NCBI GenBank assembly: GCA_017938055.1
Contig: JAGBCG010000272.1
Location: 1 to 5,922, forward strand
Length of the DNA: 5,922 bases
Source of the DNA: Clostridia bacterium
Lineage (GTDB): Bacteria; Bacillota; Clostridia; Oscillospirales; CAG-382
Reading direction: 5' to 3'
Shown: positions 5,564 through 5,922 of the stretch, piece after piece
Layout of the letters: every line of letters begins with the position of its first letter
How positions within the stretch are numbered: the first letter of the stretch is position 1
Notes under the pieces: model-generated
Told to the model about the DNA's origin: nothing
Seen by the model: only the letters and a program-made list of their open reading frames with translations
The model's database searches: none
Made by a program: the position numbers and the translations under genes

Positions 5564-5922
5564 ATGGACAACAATCAGAACAACCGTCCTTCTTCACACA
5601 ACAGTTACAGAGGCGACGAAATTAAAGTGGATACTGCTGTAAACATAAAAAAAGCAACCACAAAAAAGGCTATTGTAAAAAGTGCAAGGGTTACAGGCTT
5701 TTGCTTTAAAAAAATTGCTCAGTGGGTGCTTAATACATTCCTCACCCTCTTACTTATGGCTACAATTTGCGGTATTATAATTGGCTCTACTTTTGCAGTA
5801 TATGTTAAGAATTATCTTATTGACGAAGACTTTGATATTGTAGGTCTTGAGGGCAGTCTTGACTCTACAACTAAAATTTTCTGCAAAAACGAGGACGGAG
5901 AATTCGTAGAGCTTGTAGACGA
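5564..5922 (+). CDS. Class A penicillin-binding protein (transglycosylase/transpeptidase), N-terminal part, cut by window end
   Basis: The frame is open from ATG 5564 to the right edge (119 complete codons). GGAGG at 5555-5559 lies four bases before the ATG, slightly short but usable. Residues 1-50 are an Asn-rich and then Lys-rich cytoplasmic tail; about 54-80 form one membrane segment (hydrophobic core TFLTLLLMATICGIIIGSTF). The outer part then runs VKNYLIDEDFD, GLEGSLDSTTKIF and EDGEFVEL. A basic tail, single anchor and a following T-x-I-(Y/F)-x...DG stretch is the usual beginning of class A PBPs (PBP1a type) in Clostridia, just before the glycosyltransferase domain. Such enzymes polymerise lipid II and cross-link the stem peptides. 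The catalytic motifs lie outside the window, so the call rests on N-terminal resemblance alone; another single-pass envelope protein is possible. Confidence 0.75.
   Translation, partial: MDNNQNNRPSSHNSYRGDEIKVDTAVNIKKATTKKAIVKSARVTGFCFKKIAQWVLNTFLTLLLMATICGIIIGSTFAVYVKNYLIDEDFDIVGLEGSLDSTTKIFCKNEDGEFVELVD

Noticed and set aside
5377..5625. 82-residue plus-strand ORF spanning the BofC-like and PBP starts
   Set aside because: It overlaps two better-supported genes, has no ribosome binding site, and reads through the PBP ribosome binding site in another frame.

Overview
The window looks like chromosomal DNA from a low-GC, Gram-positive, probably spore-forming Clostridia (an Oscillospiraceae/Ruminococcaceae-type gut bacterium would fit, but that is inference). 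The reasons are AT-rich intergenic DNA, GGAGG-type ribosome binding sites, sigma-A promoters and rho-independent terminators, a lipoprotein signal peptide, a BofC-like protein and a class A penicillin-binding protein. No phage, transposon, CRISPR or RNA gene is visible.

Layout. (1) 1-1262: the 3' part of a membrane-anchored HtrA/DegP-type serine protease with one PDZ domain. Its reading frame is open to the left edge. A hairpin terminator follows at 1280-1309. (2) 1311-4690: a self-contained transcription unit. A perfect consensus promoter (TTGACA, 17 bp, TATAAT) begins one base after the preceding terminator. It drives nnr (bifunctional NAD(P)H-hydrate repair enzyme), a lipoprotein gene with no normal start codon, and alr (alanine racemase), and ends in a perfect-palindrome terminator. 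(3) 4732-5089: a promoter and a small, unrecognised, lysine-rich protein with one C-terminal membrane segment and a cysteine-containing tail. (4) 5128-5481, minus strand: a membrane-anchored protein ending in a BofC C-terminal-like domain. It converges on the small gene, and its terminator T-tract overlaps that gene's stop codon. (5) 5564-5922: the N-terminal cytoplasmic tail, membrane anchor and first extracellular residues of a class A penicillin-binding protein, cut by the right edge.

Several genes concern the cell envelope: HtrA is protein quality control at the membrane, Alr supplies D-alanine for peptidoglycan, the PBP polymerises peptidoglycan, and the lipoprotein and the BofC-like protein face outward. 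The nnr-lipoprotein-alr order resembles the Bacillus acpS-ydcC-alr neighbourhood, with nnr at the acpS position.

Most of the window is ordinary housekeeping sequence, and I see no convincing undescribed system. The points most worth a second look are the missing start codon of the lipoprotein, a nine-A run that could fuse the lipoprotein to Alr after a one-base slip, and the unrecognised tail-anchored small protein.
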